Below, piece by piece: positions 38,204 to 46,578 of a stretch of 64,000 nucleotides of DNA (its first letter is position 1; each line of letters opens with the position of its first letter). The translations under genes were made by a program, and so were the position numbers. The stretch spans positions 186,001 to 250,000 of the forward strand of contig NZ_QUAB01000048.1 in the NCBI RefSeq assembly GCF_003387575.1. The letters run 5' to 3'. This DNA comes from Microbacterium bovistercoris. Lineage in GTDB: Bacteria > Actinomycetota > Actinomycetes > Actinomycetales > Microbacteriaceae. Under the pieces are notes generated by a model. It was not told the DNA's origin. It searched no databases and was given only the letters and a program-made list of their open reading frames with translations.

Positions 38204-39103
38204 ATGAGCCTGATCGCGATGACGCCGCCGCGCGCGGGCGGCGATGACCGGGGCGCCGGCGATCCGGGCGCAGCGCTCGAGACGCTGCTCGAGGCCGTCG
38301 AAGTGCGCATCCGTGAGCAGCTCCGATACCGCCTCGCCGACGAAACGCTCGTGCTCGACCCGGACGCGCTGGCCTTCGCCTACGTGCTCTCCGGTGAACT
38401 GCAGATCCGGTCCGCCGGTCTGTCGGGTCGGAGCATCGGCACCGGTGACGTGCTGCTCGTGGGCGGACAGCACACGACGACCCTGGTCGCGCAGGGTGCG
38501 GCATCCGTCCTGGTCTCCGAACTCGCCCTCGCCGACGAGGCCGCGCACATCGCCGCGCTGCTGCCCGACCTCGCCTGGATCACCGGCTTCGCCACCCTCG
38601 AGCCCGCGGCTGCGGCGCTCGCGCAGGTCATGGGCGTCGATGCCGGCGCGGAGTGCGAGAACCGCAGCGGCGACGGCCCGATCTGCCGGATGATGGCGAA
38701 GACGGTCCTCGCGTCGGTGATCCGCGCCTGGGCGGCGAACGGCTGCGCGCCCGAGGGCTGGCCTTACGCGGCATCCGATCCCTTCCTCGACCGCGTCGTC
38801 GACGCGATCCACGCCGACCCCGGCCGGGACTGGACGGTCGAGTCGCTCGCGGCCGTCGGCGCGATGTCGCGCTCGGTCTTCGCCGAGCGATTCCGAGAGA
38901 CCTACGGCCAGTCCCCCGCGGGCTACGTCACCTCCGTGCGGATGCGCTCCGCGCAGGAACTGCTCTCGCGCGGACTCGGTGTGAGCGTGGTGTCGCGCGA
39001 GCTCGGCTACGCCTCGGACGAGGGATTCAGCCGGGCGTTCCGCCGCCATGTCGGCGACACTCCCTCGGCCTGGCGCGCGCAGCGCCGGCTCGCCACCGCC
39101 TGA
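38204..39103 (+). CDS. AraC-family regulator with cupin-type sensor domain
   Basis: 299 residues from ATG 38204; ATG 38219 is an alternative. The N-terminal ~150 residues are a cupin-like ligand domain (FAYVLSGELQIRSAG; TGDVLLVGGQHTTTLVA). The C-terminal double helix-turn-helix is WTVESLAAVGAMSRSVFAERFRETYGQSPAGYVTSVRMRSAQELL and VSVVSRELGYASDEGFSRAFRRHVGDTPSAWR. In many genomes this type controls an adjacent MFS exporter. One lies 700 bases on, beyond the peptidase remnant. Confidence 0.92.
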   Translation: MSLIAMTPPRAGGDDRGAGDPGAALETLLEAVEVRIREQLRYRLADETLVLDPDALAFAYVLSGELQIRSAGLSGRSIGTGDVLLVGGQHTTTLVAQGAASVLVSELALADEAAHIAALLPDLAWITGFATLEPAAAALAQVMGVDAGAECENRSGDGPICRMMAKTVLASVIRAWAANGCAPEGWPYAASDPFLDRVVDAIHADPGRDWTVESLAAVGAMSRSVFAERFRETYGQSPAGYVTSVRMRSAQELLSRGLGVSVVSRELGYASDEGFSRAFRRHVGDTPSAWRAQRRLATA

Positions 39104-39117
39104 GACCTTCATCGAGG

Positions 39118-39147
39118 CCGGCCCCGCCCCTGGCGAGGCAGGGCCGG
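39118..39147 (+). terminator. Terminator-like hairpin after the araC gene
   Basis: CCGGCCC (39118-39124) pairs with GGGCCGG (39141-39147) with a 16-base interior that can pair further. It begins 14 bases past the AraC stop codon. Confidence 0.5.
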
Positions 39148-39218
39148 TCGGTAGTGTGTGAAACGTCGCAATTGACACCGAGAGGAAACACAGCAGTCTC
39201 CTACGGAAGGTTTGATCA

Positions 39219-39742
39219 ATGAAGACGAAGTTCCTCGCCGTTCTCGGGACGGCGGCAGTTGTCGCGCCGCTGGCCCTGGGCTCCGCAACACGATGGATCG
39301 CGTCTCGGCGAGCGGCGACGGGGCGATGAACCTCGACACCGAGTCGTGCTGGGGTGCGGAGACCGCGACCGACGACGCCTGCTACATCGACGTCGCCAAG
39401 CGCGTGCAGACCAGCGACCTGCAGGTGCTGGCCCGCGGCTGGATGCGACTGGACGGCGCCGGTGACCACAAGGGCACCGTCGAGCTGGCCGCCAACGACG
39501 TCGTGGTACCGGCCGGGCACCAGCTCGGTCTGGTCATCACGGGCAGCAACAACGGCGTGATCATGCCCGACACCGCCCGCAACCCGTACACGATCGACCT
39601 CTCCCAGACGAAGCTCAACCTGCCGGTCTCCAGCCCGATGAGCGGGTTCGGCCCGGGCAAGCTGAAGGTCGAGGACACCGAGAACCTGGTCGACGGCACC
39701 CTGCCGACCGCTCAGGATCTGCTGCGCGGCCTGGAGGACTGA
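39219..39742 (+). pseudogene. Remnant of a secreted Xaa-Pro dipeptidyl-peptidase-like (PepX/CocE) protein
   Basis: ATG 39219 has GGAAGG eight bases upstream and opens a signal peptide MKTKFLAVLGTAAVVAPLAL, but that frame stops soon after residue 35. From about 39285 a second frame carries the C-terminal jelly-roll of PepX/CocE proteins (LQVLARGWMRLDG, VVVPAGHQLGLVITGSNNG, IDLSQTKLNLPVSSPM) to 39742. The catalytic alpha/beta-hydrolase part is missing. The simplest reading is an internal deletion of well over 1 kb that joined the two ends out of frame. The ribosome site and signal peptide are still intact. Confidence 0.75.
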
Positions 39743-39760
39743 CCTCCGCTCCGCAGAGCA

Positions 39761-39799
39761 CAGATGCCCCTCCTCGGAATCTCCGAGGAGGGGCATCTG
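39761..39799. terminator. Bidirectional terminator between the PepX remnant and the MFS gene
   Basis: A perfect 18-bp stem (39761-39778 with 39782-39799) around ATC lies between the converging PepX remnant and MFS exporter genes, 9 bases from the MFS stop codon. It can serve either direction. Confidence 0.85.
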
Positions 39800-39807
39800 C
39801 CGTCGGG

Positions 39808-41016
39808 TCAGGCCCTCGCTGCCGCCCGATCCGACAGCCCGAACAGAACCGCGCCGACCACCAGGCTCGCCGCCCCCACCAGGTAGACAGGCACGATGCC
39901 CAGCCCGTCGACCAGCAGCCCGCCGACCGCCGCGGCGATCATGATCGCCGCCTGGAATCCGACCACCGAGATGCTGCCGCCGGCTTCCAGCCGATCCGGC
40001 ATCCGCTTGCCCACCCACGTGTTCACGATCAGCAGCCAGGATGCGAAGAAGAATCCCCACACGAACGATGCGACGCCGACGAGGAACGGCGAACCGGATG
40101 CCGCGATCAGCACGATCGCGCTCGCGGCGACCACGACCGGAGTGATCACGGCCAGCACGGCGTAGGTGCGGTCGACGATCAGTCCGATCAGGAAGTTGCC
40201 CGCGAGACCGCCGATGCCGAACGCCGCCAGCAGAGCGATGATCAGGCCTGCATCGATCGGAGTGCCGCCGTCCTGCACGCGCTCCAGCGCGACCCGGATG
40301 TAGGTGTAGGCGAGGAAGTGCCCGAGCACGACGAGCATGTGCCCCACGAAGCCCAGCCCGATGCCGGGCAGGCGCAGCGTGCCCACCAGCGCCCGCAGCG
40401 ACGATGACCCCTCCGACGGCACCTGCGGCAGCAGCACACGCAGCGCCACCGCGAGCAGCCCCGTGGCCAGGGCGGCGAGGCCGAAGACGCCCTGCCAGCC
40501 GACGACACCGCTGAGCATCACGCCCACGGGCACACCTGCGACCGTGGCGAGCGAGCCTCCGGCCGTGGTGAACATCACCGCCTTGCCCAGCCGGTCGGGA
40601 CCGGCGATCTTCGCGGCCACGGTGATCGACATCGCCCAGAAGGCCGACAGCGCGCCGCCGAGCAGCACACGGCCGATGAGCAGCAGCGGCAGGTTCGGGG
40701 CGATCGCGACGATCGCGTTCGAGACGGTCGCGGCGACGGCCATCCACACCAGCAGCGAGCGGCGGTCCAGGCGCGGGAACATCAGACCGACGGTCGGGGC
40801 GACGATCAGCCCGGCGAGCGCCGTGACGGCGACCATCAGTCCGGCCTGCCCGGTGCTCACGCCGATGTCGCCGGCGATCTCGGTGAGCACTCCGCCCGGC
40901 AGGAACTCGGCCGTGACGAGCAGGAAGCTCATCGCGGTCATCGTGAGCAGCGCGCCGTAGCGCAGTCGCGGCGCAGCGGGGGCGGTCGTCACGGGAACAG
41001 GGGCGGTCGTGGTCAT
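39808..41016 (-). CDS. MFS drug/metabolite exporter (DHA1-like)
   Basis: 402 residues from ATG 41016 (MTTTAPVPVTTAPAAP); the open frame upstream to 41160 is not protein-like. Twelve helices: MTAMSFLLVTAEFLPGGVLTEIAGDIGVSTGQAGLMVAVTALAGLIVAPTVG is the standard start of AraJ/NepI-type DHA1 exporters, and PRLDRRSLLVWM is the loop 2-3 motif. It is preceded on the same strand by a MarR gene (gap 187 bases with repeats), a typical repressor-exporter arrangement. The substrate is unknown. Confidence 0.9.
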   Translation of the reverse strand: MTTTAPVPVTTAPAAPRLRYGALLTMTAMSFLLVTAEFLPGGVLTEIAGDIGVSTGQAGLMVAVTALAGLIVAPTVGLMFPRLDRRSLLVWMAVAATVSNAIVAIAPNLPLLLIGRVLLGGALSAFWAMSITVAAKIAGPDRLGKAVMFTTAGGSLATVAGVPVGVMLSGVVGWQGVFGLAALATGLLAVALRVLLPQVPSEGSSSLRALVGTLRLPGIGLGFVGHMLVVLGHFLAYTYIRVALERVQDGGTPIDAGLIIALLAAFGIGGLAGNFLIGLIVDRTYAVLAVITPVVVAASAIVLIAASGSPFLVGVASFVWGFFFASWLLIVNTWVGKRMPDRLEAGGSISVVGFQAAIMIAAAVGGLLVDGLGIVPVYLVGAASLVVGAVLFGLSDRAAARA

Positions 41017-41114
41017 GGTTCCAGCTTTCCGAGGCGCAGCCAGGTTCGCCCGACGGTGCGTCCGGGGCATCCGACCGATCGTCCGGATCCCGGCGGCGGG
41101 TACTGCACATGCAC

Positions 41115-41179
41115 AACCGACCACGCGGTCGAAACCGCACCCCAAAACGCCGTCGAGCATGCGAAACCGACCACGCGGT
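41115..41179. repeat. Direct repeat AACCGACCACGCGGT in the marR-MFS gap
   Basis: The 15-base word is present at 41115-41129 and 41165-41179, 50 bases apart, each inside a longer degenerate copy that starts with GCATG or ACATG. It lies between the MarR stop and the MFS start, so it could be an operator pair or a short duplicated repeat. Confidence 0.6.
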
Positions 41180-41203
41180 GCAAAGCGCAGCCAGCGGGAG
41201 AGG

Positions 41204-41743
41204 TCACTCCCAGTTGTCGGCGAGCTTCCCCAGCAGGCGCGCGAGCTCCGCGCGCTCGTCCTCGCTCAGCGCGGCGAGCGCGCGGTCGAGCCGGTCGCGA
41301 CGCTGCCCGCGCACCCCGCCCAGCATCCGCCTGCCGTCGTCGGTCAGCACGATCCGCGTGCGACGGGCGTCGTCGGGGTCGGCCTCGCGGCGGACCCAGC
41401 CGTTCTCGACGCCCTGCTGCACCAGCCGCGAGGCCCGCGGCTGGTCGACGCCGATCGCGTCCGCAAGATCGCTCACGCCGAGCGGAGCGGATGCCGCGGC
41501 GAGCGCCTCGAGCATCCGCAGCCGCGCCGGGAAGTCACGCATGCCAGGTCCGCCCCAGCCGCCGTGCCGGCCCCAGGGTCCTCCCCCGTGCGGGCCGGGA
41601 TGTCCGTGCATCCCGCCGTGCCCGTGCGGACCGCCGTGTCCCTCCCGGCCGTGCCCTTCGTGCGCCCGTGACGGTCCGCGCCCGCGCAGCCGTGAGAGCG
41701 CGTCGGCGATCAGGTCTGCGGGGTCTTTCGACGGGCTGCTCAT
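41204..41743 (-). CDS. MarR-family regulator with His/Gly-rich N-terminal insert
   Basis: 179 residues from ATG 41743. After a short start comes a His/Gly-rich stretch (about residues 28-66: HEGHGREGHGGPHGHGG and on) and then a winged helix (RMLEALAAASAPLGVSDLADAIGVDQPRASRLVQQGVENGWVRREADPDDARRTRIVLTDDG). The His run resembles metal-binding tails of Ni/Zn proteins. It shares an AT-rich promoter region with a divergent, also His-rich MarR-like gene, and lies upstream of an MFS exporter on its own strand. A metal- or drug-responsive repressor is plausible. Confidence 0.88.
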   Translation of the reverse strand: MSSPSKDPADLIADALSRLRGRGPSRAHEGHGREGHGGPHGHGGMHGHPGPHGGGPWGRHGGWGGPGMRDFPARLRMLEALAAASAPLGVSDLADAIGVDQPRASRLVQQGVENGWVRREADPDDARRTRIVLTDDGRRMLGGVRGQRRDRLDRALAALSEDERAELARLLGKLADNWE

Positions 41744-41780
41744 GCATCCGATTTTACATGTGACTTGACATATACCTACA

Positions 41781-41808
41781 TTGCATGTCACACTGCATAT
41801 ACATGCAA
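41781..41808. promoter_or_regulatory. Inverted repeat between divergent His-rich marR genes
   Basis: TTGCATGT (41781-41788) and ACATGCAA (41801-41808) form a perfect 8-base dyad with a 12-base spacer. The surrounding 41750-41815 is unusually AT-rich for this DNA and contains several TGACA and CATAT words. It is the shared promoter of the two genes and a likely site of (auto)regulation. Confidence 0.55.
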
Positions 41809-41830
41809 CATGACAAGTAAAGGACCTCTC

Positions 41831-42421
41831 ATGAACAGCTCAGAGAAAAACACCGCCCGCCCGTTCGGCTTCTGGATCACGGCGATCGACCGCCTGATGG
41901 CCGAGCGATTCGCCACCGCCTTCGAGAACGAAGGACTCACCCGCCGTGATTGGCGACTGCTGAACGTCGTCGCCGAAGGCGGCGACCCGCACACCCCGAA
42001 GATCCGCCGGCTCGCCGAGCGCGGCTGGATCACCCGCACCTCCGGCACCTGGCAGCTCACCGACTCCGGTCGCGCCGCCAAGGAGCGCCTGGGCGCCGTC
42101 GTCGACGGCATCCGCGCGCAGGTCTCCGACGTCGTCACCCCCGAGGACTACGCCGTCCTGACGGCGTCGCTCGAGAACATCGCCCGCGCATTCGGTTACG
42201 AGGAGGGCAAGCCGCTCCCCCGTCGCCACCGCGGACACCACCGCGGACACCGCCACGGTGGACACGGCGAGCACCGCTTCGGCCCGCACGGCCACGGCCA
42301 CCACGAGCACCGCGCCTTCGAGGGCGCCCCGTTCGACGGCGACCGCCGCGGACATGGACACTGGGGCCACGGTCGCGGGCACGCCCCGCAGGTGCAGCAC
42401 ATCCATATCCACACCCACTGA
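41831..42421 (+). CDS. MarR-like winged-helix protein with long His-rich C-terminal tail
   Basis: 196 residues from ATG 41831, with AAAGGA upstream. The N-terminal ~130 residues are MarR-like (FGFWITAIDRLMAERFATAFENEGLTRRDWRLLNVVAEGG; IRRLAERGWITRTSGTWQLTDSGRAAKERL). From about residue 137 the tail is dominated by His, Gly and Arg (RRHRGHHRGHRHGGHGEHRF ... HIHIHTH). The tail likely binds transition metals. The recognition-helix region appears shortened (GGDPHTPKIRRLAERGW), so DNA binding may be altered. It is divergent from another His-rich MarR gene. Confidence 0.85.
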   Translation: MNSSEKNTARPFGFWITAIDRLMAERFATAFENEGLTRRDWRLLNVVAEGGDPHTPKIRRLAERGWITRTSGTWQLTDSGRAAKERLGAVVDGIRAQVSDVVTPEDYAVLTASLENIARAFGYEEGKPLPRRHRGHHRGHRHGGHGEHRFGPHGHGHHEHRAFEGAPFDGDRRGHGHWGHGRGHAPQVQHIHIHTH

Positions 42422-42439
42422 GCGGTGAGCCGCTCGGCC

Positions 42440-42476
42440 AGGGGCCTCGACCGCGTCATCCGCGTTCGAGGCCTCT
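42440..42476 (+). terminator. Terminator after the His-rich MarR-like gene
   Basis: GGCCTCGA (42443-42450) pairs with TCGAGGCC (42466-42473), with further pairing on both sides, and is followed by TCTTCG. It starts about 20 bases past the stop codon. Confidence 0.65.
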
Positions 42477-42499
42477 TCGCGTCAGCCCGCGCTTCATCT

Positions 42500-42535
42500 G
42501 ACTGAACCACCTGCCGTCGACTGAACCACCTGCCG
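42500..42535. repeat. Tandem GACTGAACCACCTGCCG, two copies
   Basis: Exact 17-base copies at 42500-42516 and 42519-42535 lie between the His-rich gene terminator and the dCTP deaminase stop codon. No function is evident. Confidence 0.6.
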
Positions 42536-42588
42536 ACGACTCGGCGACTGCCGGTTCACTCGGCGGGCAGCGCAGCAGAAGCCGCGCG

Positions 42589-43194
42589 TCAGTTCCCCTT
42601 CGCCCCCGCATCGGTCACGCCGACGTCGGTGCGGTGGAAGTTCTGGAACGAGCGGGATGCCGTCGGACCGCGCTGCCCCTGGTAGTGGTTGCCGTAGGCG
42701 CCCGAGCCGTACGGGTTCTCGGCGGGCGACGACAGCCGGAAGAAGCACAGCTGGCCGATCTTCATTCCCGGCCACAGCTTGATCGGCAGCGTCGCCACGT
42801 TCGCCAGCTCGAGCGTCACGTGCCCGGTGAAGCCGGGGTCGATGAATCCCGCCGTCGAATGCGTGATGAGTCCGAGCCGTCCCAGCGACGACTTTCCCTC
42901 CAGCCGCGCGGCGATGTCGTCCGGCAGGGTGACCTGCTCGAAGGTGGCACCGAGCGCGAACTCCCCCGGGTGCAGCACGAACGGCTCGTCCGGGTCGACC
43001 TCGATCAGGCGGGTCAGCTCCGGCTGATCCTCGGCCGGGTCGATGTACGGGTACTTGTGGTTGTCGAACAGCCGGAAGTAGCGGTCCAGGCGCACGTCGA
43101 TGCTCGACGGCTGCACCATCCCGAGATCAAGCGGATCGAGCCCGACGCGCTCGGATGCCAGTTCTGCCCTGATGTCGCGATCGCTGAGAAGCAC
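42589..43194 (-). CDS. dcd: dCTP deaminase
   Basis: 201 residues from GTG 43194, giving [20 protein letters not shown], which lines up with the MLLSDRD start usual in actinobacteria; an ATG 33 bases upstream is possible. The core has [53 protein letters not shown] and the C-terminal [10 protein letters not shown]. It deaminates dCTP towards dUTP/dUMP for thymidylate synthesis. Actinobacterial members are often bifunctional (deaminase plus dUTPase), which cannot be decided here. Confidence 0.96.
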   Translation of the reverse strand: MLLSDRDIRAELASERVGLDPLDLGMVQPSSIDVRLDRYFRLFDNHKYPYIDPAEDQPELTRLIEVDPDEPFVLHPGEFALGATFEQVTLPDDIAARLEGKSSLGRLGLITHSTAGFIDPGFTGHVTLELANVATLPIKLWPGMKIGQLCFFRLSSPAENPYGSGAYGNHYQGQRGPTASRSFQNFHRTDVGVTDAGAKGN

Positions 43195-43266
43195 GAGTTC
43201 AGCGTACCGGTGCGCAGGATCGGCCATAATGTTCGCGACAGCAACCGCTTCCCGAAGGAGCCATCG

Positions 43267-43752
43267 ATGACGACATTCACCGCCTGGAAGTTCGAGACCG
43301 TCGAAGGGGCCGAGACGGCGACCGGCATCCTGCGCGAGGCCGCCGACGAGGGCCTCATCAAGATCGAGGACTATGCCGTCATCGAGTGGACTCCCGGCGA
43401 GGATCGCCCCAAGGTCAAGTACGAGCACCGCGACGACTGGCGCGCGACCGGCTGGGGCGCACTGCTCGGTGGGCTCGCGGGCGTGCTCTTCTTCCTGCCG
43501 CTGATCGGTGCCGCCGCCGGTGCGGCGATCGGACTGCTGGTGAAGAAGATGGACGACGCCGGCATCAGCAAGGAGCAGCTCGACCGCATCGGCAAGGAGG
43601 TCGTCCCCGGCACCTCCGCGCTCTTCGTCGTCAACACCGAGACGGATCGCGACCGTCTCGCCGAGCGCTTCCACGGCGTCGGCGCCACGCTCATCGCGAG
43701 CAACCTGGTATCGGTGGACGAGGACACCGTGCGGAAGGCCTTCGAGGGCTGA
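43267..43752 (+). CDS. DUF1269 membrane-associated protein
   Basis: 161 residues from ATG 43267, with GAAGGAG upstream. The N-terminus [22 protein letters not shown] and the central Gly/Ala-rich hydrophobic hairpin ([30 protein letters not shown]) followed by [30 protein letters not shown] match DUF1269. The hairpin could insert in a membrane. The function is unknown. It is divergent from dcd. Confidence 0.88.
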   Translation: MTTFTAWKFETVEGAETATGILREAADEGLIKIEDYAVIEWTPGEDRPKVKYEHRDDWRATGWGALLGGLAGVLFFLPLIGAAAGAAIGLLVKKMDDAGISKEQLDRIGKEVVPGTSALFVVNTETDRDRLAERFHGVGATLIASNLVSVDEDTVRKAFEG

Positions 43753-43771
43753 CGCCACCTGCGCGACGCTT

Positions 43772-43836
43772 CGACAGGCTCAGCGACCCAGGACCGACAG
43801 GCTGAGCGACCCAGGACCGACGGGCTCAGCGACCCC
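43772..43836. repeat. Degenerate tandem repeat of the CGACAGGCTCAGCGACCC family
   Basis: Two 23-base units (43772-43794, 43795-43817) and a partial third (from 43818) differ by one or two bases. An inverted related piece (GGGCCCTGAGCCTATCGAGG) follows at about 43845-43864. The core is the same as the repeats at 3076 and 59792. It lies between convergent genes. Confidence 0.75.
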
Positions 43837-43863
43837 GCAGTTGGGCCCTGAGCCTATCGAGGC

Positions 43864-44517
43864 TCAGACCAGGCCGATCCTGTGCGCGATGATGACCGCC
43901 TGGATGCGGTCGCGCGCGTCGAGTTTCGCGAGCACCCGGCCGACGTGCGTCTTCACGGTCGATTCGCTCAGGAAGAGCCGCTCCGCGATCTCGGAGTTGG
44001 TCAGTCCCTGCGCGATCGCCAGGAACACCTCGCGCTCGCGCTCGGTCAGCTCGGTCGTCGGATCGGGTCCGGATGCCGCCGGCGCGGGCTGCGCGGACAG
44101 CTGGTCGAGAAAGGCACGCGTGGCGCGCGGCGCAAGCACCGCGTCGCCGCGGGCCACCGCGCGCACGGCCGCGACCAGTTCCTGGCGCTGAGCGTCCTTG
44201 AGCAGGAATCCGCTCGCGCCGGCGCGGATGGCGCCGAACGCGTACTCGTCGAGGTCGAAGGTGGTCAGCACCAGCACACGGATGCCCGGATGCTCGCGCA
44301 CGATGGCCTCGGTGGCGGCGATGCCGTCGGTGCCCGGCATCCGCACGTCCATCAGCACGACGTCGGGCGTGAGCGCGGCGGCCTGCCGCACGGCGACGGC
44401 CCCGTCGCCGGCCTCGCCGACGATCTCGATGTCGCTCTCCGCCTCGAGCACCATTCGGAAGCCGACGCGGATGAGCGCCTGATCGTCGACGAGCAGCACG
44501 CGGATGGGTTCGGTCAT
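43864..44517 (-). CDS. NarL/LuxR-type response regulator
   Basis: 217 residues from ATG 44517, overlapping the kinase stop by four bases (ATGA). The receiver domain has RVLLVDDQALIRVGF and the phosphorylatable Asp57 in DVVLMDVRMPGTDG. The C-terminal LuxR helix-turn-helix is TELTEREREVFLAIAQGLTNSEIAERLFLSESTVKTHVGRVLAKL. It pairs with the preceding histidine kinase and probably controls the upstream ABC-2 transporter genes on the same strand. Confidence 0.95.
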   Translation of the reverse strand: MTEPIRVLLVDDQALIRVGFRMVLEAESDIEIVGEAGDGAVAVRQAAALTPDVVLMDVRMPGTDGIAATEAIVREHPGIRVLVLTTFDLDEYAFGAIRAGASGFLLKDAQRQELVAAVRAVARGDAVLAPRATRAFLDQLSAQPAPAASGPDPTTELTEREREVFLAIAQGLTNSEIAERLFLSESTVKTHVGRVLAKLDARDRIQAVIIAHRIGLV

Positions 44518-45761
44518 GAGGCGCTCTCGATCGGGCGCGGCAGTTCCGCGCGCAGCATCCATCGTCCCCCGCCGACGGCGCCGGACCGGAACGACCCGCC
44601 CAGATGCGCGGCGCGCTCGGCGAGTCCGCGCAGGCCGAAGCCGGGGTCATCCGTGCCGGTCGAGGCCCCGTCGTTGACGATCTCGACGACCAGCGGATCG
44701 GCGGCGTAGTCGATCCGCACGTCGATCGCGGTCGCCTTCGGTGCGTGCCGCATGGCGTTCGTGAGCCCCTCCTGCACGATGCGACCGACGGCGAAGGCGA
44801 CCGCGGGCGGCAGCTCCGGAGAGCCCTTCGTCACCAGCGAGACCGTGAACCCGGCGCTGCGCGCGGCTGCCACCGGTTCGGCGGGGTCGATCGGTGCGGC
44901 GGGTTCGAGCGGCGCATCGCCAGCCCGCAGCACGCCCAGCATCGAGCGCATCTCGGCGAGGGCGCTGCGGGCGGTGTCGGCGGCGGCGAGCGACGCATCC
45001 CGCGCGCGGTCCGGATCGCCGGTCGCGGCGGCGCCTTCAGACAGGGCGACGACGACGGTCAGCGAGTGGGAGACGATGTCGTGCATCTCACGCGCGATGC
45101 GCTCGCGCTCGGCCGCCGCGGCGAGCTGCGCGTGCTGGTCGCGCTCGACGAGCAGCTGGCGCGAGCGGGCGAGCACCGCCTCCATGTAGCGCTTGCGGTT
45201 GCCGACGTTCACGCCGATGAGGGCGCCGATCAGGCCGAGCACCAGTTCGCCGAGGATCGCGTTGATGGACGTGCCCCAGCTGAGGGCGCCGGTGAGCGAC
45301 ATCGAGACGCCGAGCAGCGCGAGCACGCCGATCCCGATGCCGAGCGCCGTCCAGCAGGCGCGGGCCGACCGGTACACGGCGAGGGTGTAGGCGGTCACCG
45401 CGATCAGGAAGGACGCGACCGGCTCGGTGAGCAGCATGTAGAGCACCGCCACCACGATCGATGCGACGAAGACGAGCATCGGCCAGCGACGACGCCAGAC
45501 CAGCAGCACGCAGGTCGCGATCATCGCGAGCACAGCTGGCGTCCACGCGACCGCGGCGGTGATCTGCCCGCCGTCCACCGCCGAGGTCGAGCCGTAGGTG
45601 GAGGCCTGGGCCAGCGCCGGAAACAGGCAGAACAGTGCGATGAGGATGTCGGCGAAGAGCGGATGCCGCGCCCAGAACCGCCGGATCACACCCGGCGGGC
45701 GCGGCAGACGAAGGTCGCCGTCCGCGGGGACGGCGACCTCCGTTCCGGATGTTCCAGGCAC
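44514..45761 (-). CDS. Sensor histidine kinase, HisKA_3 (NarX/DesK-like) type
   Basis: 415 residues from GTG 45761. An N-terminal membrane sensor with five to six helices (about 35-185) is followed by a dimerisation helix with phospho-acceptor His227 in ERERIAREMHDIVSHSLTVVV. The ATPase end has VGRIVQEGLTNAMRHAPKATAIDVRI (N box) and DPGFGLRGLAERAAHLGGSF (G box). There is no large extracellular loop, so it probably senses membrane stress or an intramembrane ligand. It is 10 bases after the ABC permease and overlaps the response regulator. Confidence 0.93.
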   Translation of the reverse strand: MPGTSGTEVAVPADGDLRLPRPPGVIRRFWARHPLFADILIALFCLFPALAQASTYGSTSAVDGGQITAAVAWTPAVLAMIATCVLLVWRRRWPMLVFVASIVVAVLYMLLTEPVASFLIAVTAYTLAVYRSARACWTALGIGIGVLALLGVSMSLTGALSWGTSINAILGELVLGLIGALIGVNVGNRKRYMEAVLARSRQLLVERDQHAQLAAAAERERIAREMHDIVSHSLTVVVALSEGAAATGDPDRARDASLAAADTARSALAEMRSMLGVLRAGDAPLEPAAPIDPAEPVAAARSAGFTVSLVTKGSPELPPAVAFAVGRIVQEGLTNAMRHAPKATAIDVRIDYAADPLVVEIVNDGASTGTDDPGFGLRGLAERAAHLGGSFRSGAVGGGRWMLRAELPRPIESAS

Positions 45762-45771
45762 GCGGCCGACT

Positions 45772-46578
45772 CTACGCGTCGCGCACGCGGAGCACAGCCC
45801 ACGCAGCGAGCTGTCCGACGACCGCCCAGCCGATCAGGGTGACCAGTGCGACCGGCCATTCCAGGCCCCAGTCGCTCTGCGGCGTGATCAGGTTCTGCGA
45901 GGCGGGCATCGGCAGGTAGGCGCCGAGGTCCTGGATCCACTGCCACCCCTCGCCCGCCATCTGGAACATGCTCACCACGATCGGCAGCACGAACAGCAGT
46001 CCGACGGTCGAGGCGATTGCACCCGCGCCGCTGCGCAGGATGAACCCGAAAGAGACGCCGATCAGGGCGAACACCGCCATCGAGAACCAGGCCGCCAGCA
46101 GCGGATACCAGGTCTCGGGGGCATCCGTCCAGAGGATCGGCTTGTCGTTCCCCTCGACGATCGGGGTGACCGCGAGTGCGGCGACCAGCTGCATGACGGC
46201 GGTCGAGACGAAGATCAATGCGGCGACCACGGCCGCCTTCGCCGCCAGCACGGCGCCGCGCACCGGCACAGCCGTCAGCGTGGAACGGATCATGCCGGTG
46301 GAGTACTCGCCGGTGACGGCGATCGCGCCGAGGATGCCGGCGAGCAGCATCGTGAACTGCACCGAAGAGACGACCGCCTGGATGCCGTCGACCTCCGCCG
46401 CGCCGGCGAGCATCATCGCGATGCCGATCGTGAGCACGGCTGTGATGCCGATGGACCACCAGGTGGAGCGCAGCGTGGCGAGCTTGATCCACTCGCTGCG
46501 CAGCGCGCGGCCGAAGGAGAGCCGGTACGCCGACGTCTCGGTGTGCGTGCGCCTTGCCGGCGCGGTCTGGACGCTCAT
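45772..46578 (-). CDS. ABC-2-type transporter permease
   Basis: 268 residues with six membrane helices. The cytosolic N-terminus (LSFGRALRSEWIKLATLRSTWWSIGITAVLTIGIAMMLAG) is a typical ABC-2 start, and EYSTGMIRSTLTAVPVRGAVLAAKAAVV is the coupling-helix region. It overlaps the ATPase stop by four bases. Together they form an exporter of unknown substrate, likely antibiotic- or lipid-related given the linked two-component system. Confidence 0.92.
   Translation of the reverse strand: MSVQTAPARRTHTETSAYRLSFGRALRSEWIKLATLRSTWWSIGITAVLTIGIAMMLAGAAEVDGIQAVVSSVQFTMLLAGILGAIAVTGEYSTGMIRSTLTAVPVRGAVLAAKAAVVAALIFVSTAVMQLVAALAVTPIVEGNDKPILWTDAPETWYPLLAAWFSMAVFALIGVSFGFILRSGAGAIASTVGLLFVLPIVVSMFQMAGEGWQWIQDLGAYLPMPASQNLITPQSDWGLEWPVALVTLIGWAVVGQLAAWAVLRVRDA

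Noticed and set aside
43195..43758. Extension of the dCTP deaminase frame far upstream of GTG 43194
   Set aside because: The added residues do not resemble the family, and the region overlaps the divergent DUF1269 gene and its ribosome site.
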